A DNA stretch of 50,961 nt from Minisyncoccota bacterium (lineage in GTDB: Bacteria; Patescibacteriota; Minisyncoccia; UBA6257; JAAZHW01): positions 1 to 50,961 of the forward strand of contig JAQVHD010000001.1 in the NCBI GenBank assembly GCA_028696375.1, in the 5' to 3' direction. The translations under genes were made by a program, and so were the position numbers. Of the stretch, positions 30,897-38,800 are shown in pieces (the first letter of the stretch is position 1; each line of letters opens with the position of its first letter). The notes under the pieces were generated by a model. That model ran no database searches, was not told the DNA's origin, and saw nothing but the letters and a program-made list of their open reading frames with translations.

Positions 30897-32390
30897 ATGG
30901 CCATTCAACAATCCGATAAACAATTAAATACCGTACCGCGGCCACCCATTGTAGCAGTGATGGGGCATATTGATCATGGCAAAACCACACTTCTTGATAC
31001 CATTCGTAAAACCCACGTAGCCGCTCGCGAATCGGGTGGAATTACTCAGCATATTGGCGCTTATGAAATTAAGGTAGTAAGTAAAAATCCAGAATATAAT
31101 CAACGAAAAATTACTTTTATTGACACACCGGGTCATGAAGCTTTTTCAGCCATTCGCGCTCGAGGGACAGAGGCGGGTGATATTGCTATTTTGGTCATTG
31201 CAGCTGATGAAGGAGTAAAACCTCAGACAATCGAAGCGCTCAATTTAATTCAGCAAGCCAAAATTCCTTTTATTGTAGCACTCAATAAAATTGATAAACC
31301 CGAGGCCAATCCGGATCGGGTGAAAACGCAGTTAGCCGAACTTGGCGTTTTAGTAGAAGGATGGGGCGGTAATATTCCCTTCATTAGTATTTCAGCGAAA
31401 GAAGGAAAAAACATTCAAGAACTGTTGGAATTAATTTTGCTTGTAGCTGATATGGAAACTATTGTGGCTCGTCAAGATGGTCCAGCTGATGGGGTGATTA
31501 TTGAGACTAAATTTGATAATAAGCGAGGTATTGAAGTGACAGCCATAATTAAAAACGGCGTCCTTAAGGTGGGCGATCCCATTTATACTGCTACAGCGGA
31601 AGGAAAGGTTCGGACAATGGAGGATTGCAATGGTAATGTGTTAAAAGAAGCCACTTTTTCTTCACCCGTTCTCATTATTGGTTTCAAAGAAATGCCTCAG
31701 GTAGGGGAAGAATTTTTTGTGGGCGAGAAAATTGAAGAAGAAAATAAAAGATTAAGCATGCGGCAAAATCTTCGATCAAAAGACCCCAATGCAGAAAAAC
31801 AGGAAAATACCCTTAATCTTATTTTAAAAGCCGATACAATGGGATCGCTAGAAGCGATGAAAAAGATTCTCGGTAGTTTAACCTTGCCGGAAGGAGCGCA
31901 TCTCAAAATTATTAATGAAGGCATCGGTGATATTTTTGTTTCGGATATTGCTTTGGCGGAGACAGCACCAGCAACCATTTTAGGTTTTCGGGTTAAAATT
32001 CCCAAAGATCTTCAAATTATCATTCAGGCTAAGAATATTCGTGTTTACGTTTTTGATATTATTTACGAAATGGAGAAATTTTTAAAGCAAGAAATAGAAA
32101 ATCTTTTTAAACCTCAAGAGCCGCCTATTAAAGGCAAAGTCGAAATTTTGGCTTTATTTAGTAAAAAACGCAGTGAGCAACTAATTGGTGGACGAGTTAT
32201 TGAAGGAAGAATTGTGAAGGGAGCTCAAGTAAAAATTCAGCGAGGCGAAGAAATTATTGGTCATGGAAAAATTGTTAATTTGCAGTCCAGTAAAATAGAC
32301 GTTAAAGAAATTCCAGAAGGAAAAGAATGTGGGATATTGATTGATAGCAATACAGAAATTGCTGTTGGTGATCAGTTAATTTTTCAATAA
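30897..32390 (+). CDS. infB: Translation initiation factor IF-2, short form
   Basis: GTPase that joins initiator tRNA to the ribosome. G1 is GHIDHGKTTLLD (about residues 23-34), G3 DTPGHEAF, G4 ALNKIDKP, and G5 ISAKEG; domains II-IV follow, with LKADTMGSLEAMKKIL and the C-terminal fMet-tRNA-binding barrel. At 497 aa the long N-terminal region present in most bacterial IF-2 (E. coli 890 aa) is absent, a reduction common in CPR genomes. It is followed 15 bp later by queA. Confidence 0.96.
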   Translation: MAIQQSDKQLNTVPRPPIVAVMGHIDHGKTTLLDTIRKTHVAARESGGITQHIGAYEIKVVSKNPEYNQRKITFIDTPGHEAFSAIRARGTEAGDIAILVIAADEGVKPQTIEALNLIQQAKIPFIVALNKIDKPEANPDRVKTQLAELGVLVEGWGGNIPFISISAKEGKNIQELLELILLVADMETIVARQDGPADGVIIETKFDNKRGIEVTAIIKNGVLKVGDPIYTATAEGKVRTMEDCNGNVLKEATFSSPVLIIGFKEMPQVGEEFFVGEKIEEENKRLSMRQNLRSKDPNAEKQENTLNLILKADTMGSLEAMKKILGSLTLPEGAHLKIINEGIGDIFVSDIALAETAPATILGFRVKIPKDLQIIIQAKNIRVYVFDIIYEMEKFLKQEIENLFKPQEPPIKGKVEILALFSKKRSEQLIGGRVIEGRIVKGAQVKIQRGEEIIGHGKIVNLQSSKIDVKEIPEGKECGILIDSNTEIAVGDQLIFQ

Positions 32391-32405
32391 AAATTCTTTC
32401 AGAAG

Positions 32406-33443
32406 ATGAAGTTAAAAGACTTTGATTATTATTTGCCTAAAGAATTAATTGCTCAAAAACCAATTTCTCCTCGTGATCATTCTCGATTAACGGTAGTTAA
32501 TAGAAAGACTGGCGAAATTCAGCATACTTATTTTTATCAAATCGATCGCTTTTTGCAAAAAGGCGATGTTTTGGTTTTAAATAATAGTAAAGTAATTCCC
32601 GCGCGATTAACTGGCATTAAACCGGAAACCGGAGGTAAAATTGAAGTGCTTCTGGTTCGGCCCAACGTTAAAAATTTAAAAAATTATCAGTGGTCAAAAG
32701 AATGGTTTGTTATTGGCAGGCCGGGATTAAAAGAGGGACAAAAAATTATCTTTCCGCATGGTTTAGAAGCTGAAGTTAAAAAGGAGATTAATTATGAACG
32801 TTTGATTCGTTTTAATCAGCAAGGAGAAAAATTAAAAAAAATTATTTATCAAATTGGGGTAGCGCCGACGCCACCCTATATTAAGCGGCTTTCTAATCTT
32901 AAAGAATACCAAACAGTTTATGCTAAGCATTTAGGATCAGTAGCGGCACCGACAGCTGGTTTTCACTTTACTCCTCGTTTAATTAAAAAACTCCAAAGAA
33001 AAGGCGTTATTTTTAAATATGTCACTTTGCATGTTGGTTTGGGTACATTTCAACCAGTGAAAGTGGAAAATATCGAGGAGCACAAAATGGAATCGGAATG
33101 GGTGGAGATCGATAAAAAAACTGCTCATTCTTTGAATCAAGCCAAAAGAAATCATCAAAGGATAATTGCCGTAGGAACAACTTCCACTCGTGCCCTCGAA
33201 AGTTTTGCTACTTGTCGGGGTATTTTAAAAAGCGGCCAGAAATTTGTTGATCTCTTTATTTATCCTGGTTACCATTTTAAATTTATTGATGCTTTAATTA
33301 CAAATTTTCATTTGCCAAAATCAACGCTAATGATGCTTGTTTCTGCTTTTGCTGGCCGAGAGTTAATTTTTAAAGCTTACGATGAGGCGATTAAAAACAA
33401 GTATCGTTTTTTCAGTTTTGGTGATGCGATGTTTATTATTTGA
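32406..33443 (+). CDS. queA: S-adenosylmethionine:tRNA ribosyltransferase-isomerase
   Basis: Adds the ribosyl part of SAM to 7-aminomethyl-deazaguanine in tRNA to make epoxyqueuosine. The sequence begins with LKDFDYYLPKELIAQKPISP, then DVLVLNNSKVIPARL, GGKIEVLL, HLGSVAAPTAGFHFTP, THVGLGTFQPV-like HVGLGTFQPV, and NFHLPKSTLMMLVSAFAG near the end. At 345 aa it is full length. Other queuosine genes are not in this window, so the organism may salvage a precursor. Confidence 0.95.
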   Translation: MKLKDFDYYLPKELIAQKPISPRDHSRLTVVNRKTGEIQHTYFYQIDRFLQKGDVLVLNNSKVIPARLTGIKPETGGKIEVLLVRPNVKNLKNYQWSKEWFVIGRPGLKEGQKIIFPHGLEAEVKKEINYERLIRFNQQGEKLKKIIYQIGVAPTPPYIKRLSNLKEYQTVYAKHLGSVAAPTAGFHFTPRLIKKLQRKGVIFKYVTLHVGLGTFQPVKVENIEEHKMESEWVEIDKKTAHSLNQAKRNHQRIIAVGTTSTRALESFATCRGILKSGQKFVDLFIYPGYHFKFIDALITNFHLPKSTLMMLVSAFAGRELIFKAYDEAIKNKYRFFSFGDAMFII

Positions 33444-33454
33444 ACAGAAAGATT

Positions 33455-33460
33455 TATAAT
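33455..33460 (+). promoter_or_regulatory. -10 box giving a leaderless polX mRNA
   Basis: Perfect TATAAT ending 7 nt before the ATG at 33468. No good -35 box is seen. The spacing repeats that found at gatC and several other genes. Confidence 0.6.
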
Positions 33461-33467
33461 AAAAAAA

Positions 33468-35237
33468 ATGGATAATTGGGAAATTGCCAAAATTTTATCC
33501 GATCTTTCTTTTTATTTAGAAATGGAAGATGAGCCATTTAAACCGAGGGCTTATGAAAAAGCAGCCTCAGCTATTGAAGCGTTAGATGTGCCACTTCAGG
33601 ATATTTATAAAAAACAAGGCATTAAAGGAATTGAAGAAATCCCCGGCGTTGGAGTTTCAATTGCTGAAAAAATTGAAGAATTATTAAAAACAGGCAAATT
33701 GAAATATTACGAGCAGTTTAAAAAGAAATATCCTCTTGATCTCGATAGTTTAACACGAGTAGAAGGAGTAGGTCCAAAATCTCTAAAAAAACTTTATGAA
33801 AAATTAAAAATCAAAAATTTAGCTGATTTAGAAAAAGCTGCTCGCGAAGGAAAAATTAGAAAAATTGAGGGCTTTGGCGAAAAAACTGAGCAAAACATTT
33901 TAAAGAGCATCGAGTTTTTAAAGCAGGGAGGCCATCGTTTTGTTCTGGGTTTTATTTATCCTCAAGTAGAATCGATCGTGACCCGGTTGTCTAAATTAAA
34001 AGAAGTGAAAAAGATTACTGCCGCTGGTTCAGTAAGAAGAATGAAAGAAACAATCGGAGATCTTGATATTTTAATTATTTCTGACAATCCAATGCCAGTA
34101 ATGGATTATTTTGTTAATCTGCCGGATGTTTTTCAGGTAGTAGCTCACGGTGAGACAAAATCCGCTATTCGGTTAAAAAACGGATTAGACGTGGATTTAA
34201 GAGTAGTGCCTCAAGAATCATTTGGAGCAGCTCTAAACTATTTTACCGGATCAAAAGATCACGGTATCCATTTGCGGGAAATTGCCATTAAAAAGGGTTA
34301 TAAATTAAATGAATACGGACTATTTAAAAATCAAAAATCAAAAATCAAAAATCAAAAAGAGATAAGGTTAGCCGGAGAAACAGAGGAAGAAATTTATGAA
34401 GCATTAGGATTGGATTACATTGAACCGGAAATGCGAGAAGACTGGGGCGAAATTGAACTTGCGGCCAAGCATCAATTACCAAAATTAATTGGCTATAATG
34501 ATATTCAAGGCGATCTTCAAATTCAAACTGATTGGAGCGATGGAGCAAACTCTATTGAAGAATATGTGAGAGAAGCTTTAAAGCAGGGTCTGAAATACAT
34601 TGCAATCACGGATCATACTAAAAGCCTGGCAATGACTGGTGGTTGCGATGAAAAAAAATTATTAAAACAAATGCAGGAGATTGATGGGATTAATCGGCGA
34701 CTTGAAAAAGAAGGGATTGATTTTAAAGTATTAAAAAGCGCCGAGGTGAACATTTTAAAAGATGGCAGTTTGGATATTGAAGCGAATGTTTTAGCTAAAT
34801 TAGATTTGGTGGCAGCAGCAGTTCATTCAAATTTTAATCAGAGCAAAAAAGAGATGACCGAAAGAATTTGTAGGGCTATCCGTAATCCTTTAGTTGATAT
34901 TATTTTTCATCCCACGGGGCGAGTCGTTTTAAAGCGGCCACCTTATGAAATTGATATTGAAGCCATTATTAGCGAAGCTCGTAAAAATGGAACTTGTCTG
35001 GAAGTTGATGCTTATCCGGATCGGTTGGACCTCAAAGACGAACATATTAAAAAGGCAATTGAAGCAGGGGTGAAACTTTCGATTGATTCTGATGCGCACT
35101 CGACAACTCATCTGAACTATCTAAAATTTGGTATTGCTCAAGCACGGCGCGGTTGGGCTACCAAGAATGATATTATTAATACACGTTTATGGTCAGAAAT
35201 GCTAAAATTAATCAAAGCAAACAAAAGAAAAAAATAA
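33468..35237 (+). CDS. polX: PolX-type DNA polymerase/3'-5' exonuclease with PHP domain
   Basis: Repair polymerase of the X family. Residues 1-150 form the helix-hairpin-helix lyase-like part (IPGVGVSIAEKIEELLKTGK, VEGVGPKSLKKLYE). The nucleotidyltransferase part holds AAGSVRRMKETIGDLDILI with the two catalytic Asp and later VDLRVV with the third. The C-terminal PHP domain (about 345-585) shows DLQIQTDWSDG, AITDHTKSL, HSNFNQ, HPTGRV and DSDAHST, consistent with metal-dependent exonuclease or phosphatase activity. A short Lys/Asn/Gln insert (residues about 286-297) is encoded by a 7-bp tandem repeat. The gene overlaps the Nudix gene by 49 bp. Confidence 0.94.
   Translation: MDNWEIAKILSDLSFYLEMEDEPFKPRAYEKAASAIEALDVPLQDIYKKQGIKGIEEIPGVGVSIAEKIEELLKTGKLKYYEQFKKKYPLDLDSLTRVEGVGPKSLKKLYEKLKIKNLADLEKAAREGKIRKIEGFGEKTEQNILKSIEFLKQGGHRFVLGFIYPQVESIVTRLSKLKEVKKITAAGSVRRMKETIGDLDILIISDNPMPVMDYFVNLPDVFQVVAHGETKSAIRLKNGLDVDLRVVPQESFGAALNYFTGSKDHGIHLREIAIKKGYKLNEYGLFKNQKSKIKNQKEIRLAGETEEEIYEALGLDYIEPEMREDWGEIELAAKHQLPKLIGYNDIQGDLQIQTDWSDGANSIEEYVREALKQGLKYIAITDHTKSLAMTGGCDEKKLLKQMQEIDGINRRLEKEGIDFKVLKSAEVNILKDGSLDIEANVLAKLDLVAAAVHSNFNQSKKEMTERICRAIRNPLVDIIFHPTGRVVLKRPPYEIDIEAIISEARKNGTCLEVDAYPDRLDLKDEHIKKAIEAGVKLSIDSDAHSTTHLNYLKFGIAQARRGWATKNDIINTRLWSEMLKLIKANKRKK
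34322..34358 (+). repeat. In-frame 7-bp tandem repeat inside polX
   Basis: About four to five copies of CAAAAAT in a row. Three copies equal 21 bp, so the reading frame is kept and the repeat encodes the insert KNQKSKIKNQK. Identical units occur in noncoding gaps near 49.28 and 49.38 kb. Confidence 0.8.
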
Positions 35238-35698
35238 AATTTGAAATTTCGGTAGGTATTTTTCTTTTTCGGCGAGAAAAAGGAAAATGTCTGTGGCTGC
35301 TACTTCATTATCCAGCCGGTCACTGGGATTTTATCAAGGGACATATTGAAAAAAATGAAAAAATAGAGGAAACTATAAGAAGAGAGGTTTTGGAGGAAAC
35401 GGGAATTAAAAGTTTTAAAATCATTCCTCATTTTCAAAAGACGCTCGATTATTGGTTTAATAATAAACGATATACAGGAGAGGACGAGATGGTTCATAAA
35501 AAAGTTATTTTTTTATTAGGAGAAACGAAAGAGAAAAAAATTCAAATTTCGTCGGAGCATTTGGAAGGAGGTTGGTTTACAACTGAAGAGACTCTAAAAA
35601 TATTAACTTTCAATAATGTAAAAAAATATTTTCTTCAAGCCGTCGCCTTTCTTAAAAAGTCAGGAATTTATCAAAATAAACAAAATGCCAAAAAATAA
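35189..35698 (+). CDS. Nudix hydrolase
   Basis: Hydrolyses a nucleoside diphosphate linked to another group, such as diadenosine tetraphosphate or a damaged nucleotide. The Nudix box is perfect: GHIEKNEKIEETIRREVLEE followed by TGI. Upstream HYPAGHWDFIKGH and downstream Trp in EGGWFTTEE are usual. The size (169 aa) and WDFIKGH suggest the Ap4A hydrolase group, but substrate is not certain. The start at 35189 overlaps polX by 49 bp; a later non-ATG start is possible. The end overlaps the beta-CASP gene by 14 bp. Confidence 0.88.
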   Translation: MVRNAKINQSKQKKKIKFEISVGIFLFRREKGKCLWLLLHYPAGHWDFIKGHIEKNEKIEETIRREVLEETGIKSFKIIPHFQKTLDYWFNNKRYTGEDEMVHKKVIFLLGETKEKKIQISSEHLEGGWFTTEETLKILTFNNVKKYFLQAVAFLKKSGIYQNKQNAKK

Positions 35699-37175
35699 AT
35701 CCATTACGAATCAAAAGACAAAAACAATTAAAAAACATAGAACAACCAATTCTGCTAAAAAAAATTCCAGAGTAAATCAGCAGATTGAAAACAAAATAAG
35801 CAATGACAAAATCAAACTTTATTTTTATGGAGCCGCGAAGGAAGTCGAGGGAAGTTGTTTTTTAGTAGAATATAAAAATGAAAAAATATTAATCGATTGC
35901 GGCATTCATCGAGATATCCGGAGTCAAATTAATGCTCAGCCATTACCATTTCAAGCCGAAGAAATTAAAGCGATTGTTTTAACCCATGCCCACATTGATC
36001 ATAGCGGCTTAATCCCATTTGTTTATAAAAACGGTTTTAGAGGGAAAATTTATGCCACTCCTCCAACTATTGATTTTTGTGTTTTGCTTTGGGAAGACGC
36101 CTATAATCTTATGGAAGATGCTGCAGAAACACAAGGCCTCCCCTTGCTTTATACGCGAGAAGAAATGAACGAAGCGCTGAAGCTATTTAGCCCTAGTCCC
36201 TATTATCAAGAAATACAAATTTCGCAAAACATTTCTTTTATTTTTTACAACGCTGGTCATATTTTAGGATCGGCAATCGTTTTATTAAAAATTAAAAAAG
36301 ACAACGGTCGAGAAACAAAAATTATTTTTTCGGGCGATTTAGGCAACCCCTTTAACTTGTTATTGCCAGATACAGATATTATTAGCGAAGAAGCGGATTA
36401 TTGCCTAGTAGAATCAACGTACGGTGATCGGGTTCATGAAGATGCAGAAATCAGGAGGGAATTGCTAGAGGATGCCGTTGAAGAAATTATTGCTAATCGC
36501 GGAGTTTTAATGATTCCTGTGTTGGCCGTAGAGCGAACTCAAGAAATTCTGGTTGAGCTAAACGAACTGGTTGTTCATCATCGCGTGCCCCTGGTTCCTA
36601 TTTTTATGGATAGTCCTTTGGCGATTAAGGTGACAGAAGTTTATCAAAAATATTTGGATTATATCAAAATTGAAGCCTTTAAATTCGTTAGCAACGGAAG
36701 GGGATTATTTAATTTTCCCGGCTTAACATTTACATTGACTACCGAAGAATCAAAAGCGATTAATGCTGTCCCGCCGCCAAAAGTAATATTGGCTGGTTCT
36801 GGTTCATCGGAGGGGGGTCGCATCTTACATCACGAGAAAAGATATTTACCCGATCCGCATAGCATTCTTTTAATTGTTTCCTATCAGGCTGAAAATTCTT
36901 TAGGGCGTCGTTTGTTAGAAGGCGCTTCAGAAGTTGAAATTCACAATGAAACAGTTAAAGTAAATTGTAGAGTGCAACAGATTACAGGATATTCCGCCCA
37001 CGCGGATCAAAAGATGCTTCTTCAATGGATTAAAGAATTAAGATTTCGTTTAAAAAAATTGTTTGTGGTTCATGGCGAAGAAACAGCGGCTAATACCTTA
37101 GCCCAAAAAGTGCGGGATAACTTTGGTATTTTTACGGAAGTGCCAAATCATGGTGATTGGGTAGAGCTGGAGTAA
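35685..37175 (+). CDS. Beta-CASP metallo-beta-lactamase-fold RNase
   Basis: RNA-processing nuclease of the CPSF73/RNase J superfamily. After a basic, disordered N-terminus of about 45 residues, the metal site appears in order: THAHIDHSG (about 105), NAGHILGSA, SGDLG, and later YSAHAD and VVHGE, with the beta-CASP region between (PVLAVERTQEILVEL, FMDSPLAIKVTEVY, LAGSGSSEGGRILHH). The spacing, including the GSSEGGR-type motif A-C region, fits the short archaeal/bacterial CPSF-like form (496 aa) more than classical RNase J. It is likely to act in mRNA decay or end processing. Confidence 0.9.
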   Translation: MPKNKSITNQKTKTIKKHRTTNSAKKNSRVNQQIENKISNDKIKLYFYGAAKEVEGSCFLVEYKNEKILIDCGIHRDIRSQINAQPLPFQAEEIKAIVLTHAHIDHSGLIPFVYKNGFRGKIYATPPTIDFCVLLWEDAYNLMEDAAETQGLPLLYTREEMNEALKLFSPSPYYQEIQISQNISFIFYNAGHILGSAIVLLKIKKDNGRETKIIFSGDLGNPFNLLLPDTDIISEEADYCLVESTYGDRVHEDAEIRRELLEDAVEEIIANRGVLMIPVLAVERTQEILVELNELVVHHRVPLVPIFMDSPLAIKVTEVYQKYLDYIKIEAFKFVSNGRGLFNFPGLTFTLTTEESKAINAVPPPKVILAGSGSSEGGRILHHEKRYLPDPHSILLIVSYQAENSLGRRLLEGASEVEIHNETVKVNCRVQQITGYSAHADQKMLLQWIKELRFRLKKLFVVHGEETAANTLAQKVRDNFGIFTEVPNHGDWVELE

Positions 37176-37354
37176 TCATGTCAATTACTTGTCCGATTTG
37201 CTTTCGGTCACTCGAAGGCGGGGGCAAATTTCAATGAATAAAATAATCAAAACCGCAATGTCAAAACTCAACACCATAACCCAAAACCAATTAACTTATT
37301 TGAATATTTGAATTTGTTTGGATTAGGATCTGGTATTTTTGATTTAATCTTTTT

Positions 37355-37441
37355 GGAGGAGTGGCCGAGTGGTTTAAGGCGCGGCTCTCGAAAAGCCGTT
37401 GGGGAGCAATCCCCTCGTGAGTTCGAATCTCACCTCCTCCG
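37355..37441 (+). tRNA. tRNA-Ser (anticodon CGA)
   Basis: An 87-nt tRNA with acceptor GGAGGAG/CTCCTCC, anticodon arm CGGCT-CTCGAAA-AGCCG (anticodon CGA), a long variable arm (TTGGGGAGCAATCCCC) typical of type II tRNAs, and discriminator G, usual for serine. No CCA is encoded. Confidence 0.96.
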
Positions 37442-37669
37442 CTAGTTTTCAAGCGATCAGAACTCGCTGAACGAAATGAGACGGCTTCCAATTGTTTGAA
37501 AAATCCTGTCTGGTGGTGTATTCTTAAATTAGTTCGAACCGAATTTTCTTGCCGCGCTTCGCGCGGCTCGGAGGTAGCGGAGTAAAAATGAATCTGCTAT
37601 TTATTAATGGAACTTTGATAAACTGGAGTGCACTTATAATAAGTTTAAACCAGCGACACAACAAGGTAG
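37442..37669. other. Gap after tRNA-Ser with a small hairpin
   Basis: No convincing gene. A perfect hairpin GCCGCGC-TTC-GCGCGGC lies at 37551-37567. A 34-codon reading frame from ATG at 37588 has a purine-rich GGAGGTAGCGGAG in front, but its product (MNLLFINGTLINW...) has no recognisable features and it runs into the next promoter, so it is not called a gene. Confidence 0.5.
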
Positions 37670-37675
37670 TTGCTC

Positions 37676-37704
37676 TTGATTTTTTCTTTTAAATATGTTA
37701 TAAT
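37676..37704 (+). promoter_or_regulatory. Strong promoter giving a leaderless mRNA
   Basis: TTGATT, exact 17-bp spacer and perfect TATAAT ending 7 nt before the ATG at 37712. It is the best evidence in this window for leaderless transcription and fixes the start of the HELLH protein. Confidence 0.75.
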
Positions 37705-37711
37705 TAATAAT

Positions 37712-38743
37712 ATGGGGAAAGGTTTTGAAATAAAAGCTATAGGAGGGGCTTCGGAAGAAGCAAAAGAGTCTATCAAACGCGATATTGAGCGTGCTTTATT
37801 TGATCACTTTGATTCTCTGTCTCCAAAAGAGCAGGCGATGCTTTTCCGTTATGAGAGGCCAAAATCAGAAAAAGAGCTAGCAATTATTCAATTGGCTGAC
37901 CAGGAGACTTCTCAACTAATGAGAGAAGCTGGCCGCGAACCCTACAGTGTGCCTTTTGAAAATTTTCATATTATTCCTCCTAGGCCCTATAAGGAATTAT
38001 TTGCCAGGGATACGGTGGCGGCTAGTTTTTGTGTTCAGCAGGGAATAATTTTTAATGATGAACAGTTTAGAGATAATTCACTTTACTTTGGCATTAGCGC
38101 TTTTCATGAGTTGCTTCATTTGAAAGGGCATTTGTCGGTGCAAGTCGAAGAAGAAAAAGATACATTGAAAGTCCGCGGTTCGCTTTATCGACATGGCGTG
38201 ACAGCTTATTCTTCTCAACGAGCTAATAGAAAAAATCAATTTCATTTTCATTTGTCCGGTCTTCATGAGGCTATTGTATCTGAAGCAGAAAAAGAATTTT
38301 TCCCAAAATTGCTTAATTTGCCGGAATTAGCCCTAGAAAAGAAAGGGATGAATTCTGAAAAAGCCAAAGCCTTAAAGAAAAAAATTGCTACACAAAATGG
38401 GATTCCCGAAGAAGATATTATTTGGGTCGATGAAGACGGTAGTGACTATGAGACATTTTCTTATCCGGCTCATCGCAGAACCTTAGAATATGTTTGTGAA
38501 GAAATTCAAAAGCAATATCCAGATAAATTTGAAACTCCCAATGAAGTATACAAGCTGTTTCTTAATGCTCATTTTACCGGTCAACTTTTGCCCATTGCTC
38601 GATTAATGGAAAAAACTTTTGGCGAAAATAGTTTTCGGTTGTTGGGAAATATGGGCACCTCTAACGAAAGTGCTATTTTGCATTTAGAATCATTGCAAAA
38701 GGCAAGATCACGTTATTTGCGTGAATCTTTAAAAGGAAAATAA
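37712..38743 (+). CDS. Hypothetical protein with HELLH zinc-protease-like motif
   Basis: No family recognised. The 343-aa soluble protein has SAFHELLHLKGH at about residues 130-141, an HExxH motif, followed some 45 residues later by HLSGLHEAIVSEAEKEFF, whose Glu residues could provide the third ligand as in gluzincin-type peptidases. No signal peptide or membrane segment is present, so it should be cytoplasmic. The C-terminal third has LEYVCEEIQKQYPDKF and FLNAHFTGQLLPIARLMEKTFG, helical and unassigned. Start chosen from the promoter spacing. It is a single-gene unit ending in a large palindrome. Confidence 0.72.
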   Translation: MGKGFEIKAIGGASEEAKESIKRDIERALFDHFDSLSPKEQAMLFRYERPKSEKELAIIQLADQETSQLMREAGREPYSVPFENFHIIPPRPYKELFARDTVAASFCVQQGIIFNDEQFRDNSLYFGISAFHELLHLKGHLSVQVEEEKDTLKVRGSLYRHGVTAYSSQRANRKNQFHFHLSGLHEAIVSEAEKEFFPKLLNLPELALEKKGMNSEKAKALKKKIATQNGIPEEDIIWVDEDGSDYETFSYPAHRRTLEYVCEEIQKQYPDKFETPNEVYKLFLNAHFTGQLLPIARLMEKTFGENSFRLLGNMGTSNESAILHLESLQKARSRYLRESLKGK

Positions 38744-38754
38744 TTATTTTAATT

Positions 38755-38800
38755 GAGATGAGAAAAACTGCGGGCGTCTGCCCGCAGTTTTTCTCATCTC
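38755..38800. terminator. 21-bp-arm palindromic bidirectional terminator
   Basis: Perfect 21-bp arms around GTCT between two convergent genes. The arms contain AAAAA/TTTTT near the outside, so each direction meets a GC-rich stem followed by T residues. The stop of the minus-strand radical SAM gene touches its right end. Confidence 0.8.

Noticed and set aside
34345..34548. A minus-strand frame across the polX repeat
   Set aside because: It is antisense to conserved PolX sequence and arises from the low-complexity CAAAAAT tract.
37588..37692. A 34-codon open frame after tRNA-Ser
   Set aside because: The purine-rich site is modest, the product has no recognisable feature, and it overlaps the -35 element of the strong promoter at 37676.
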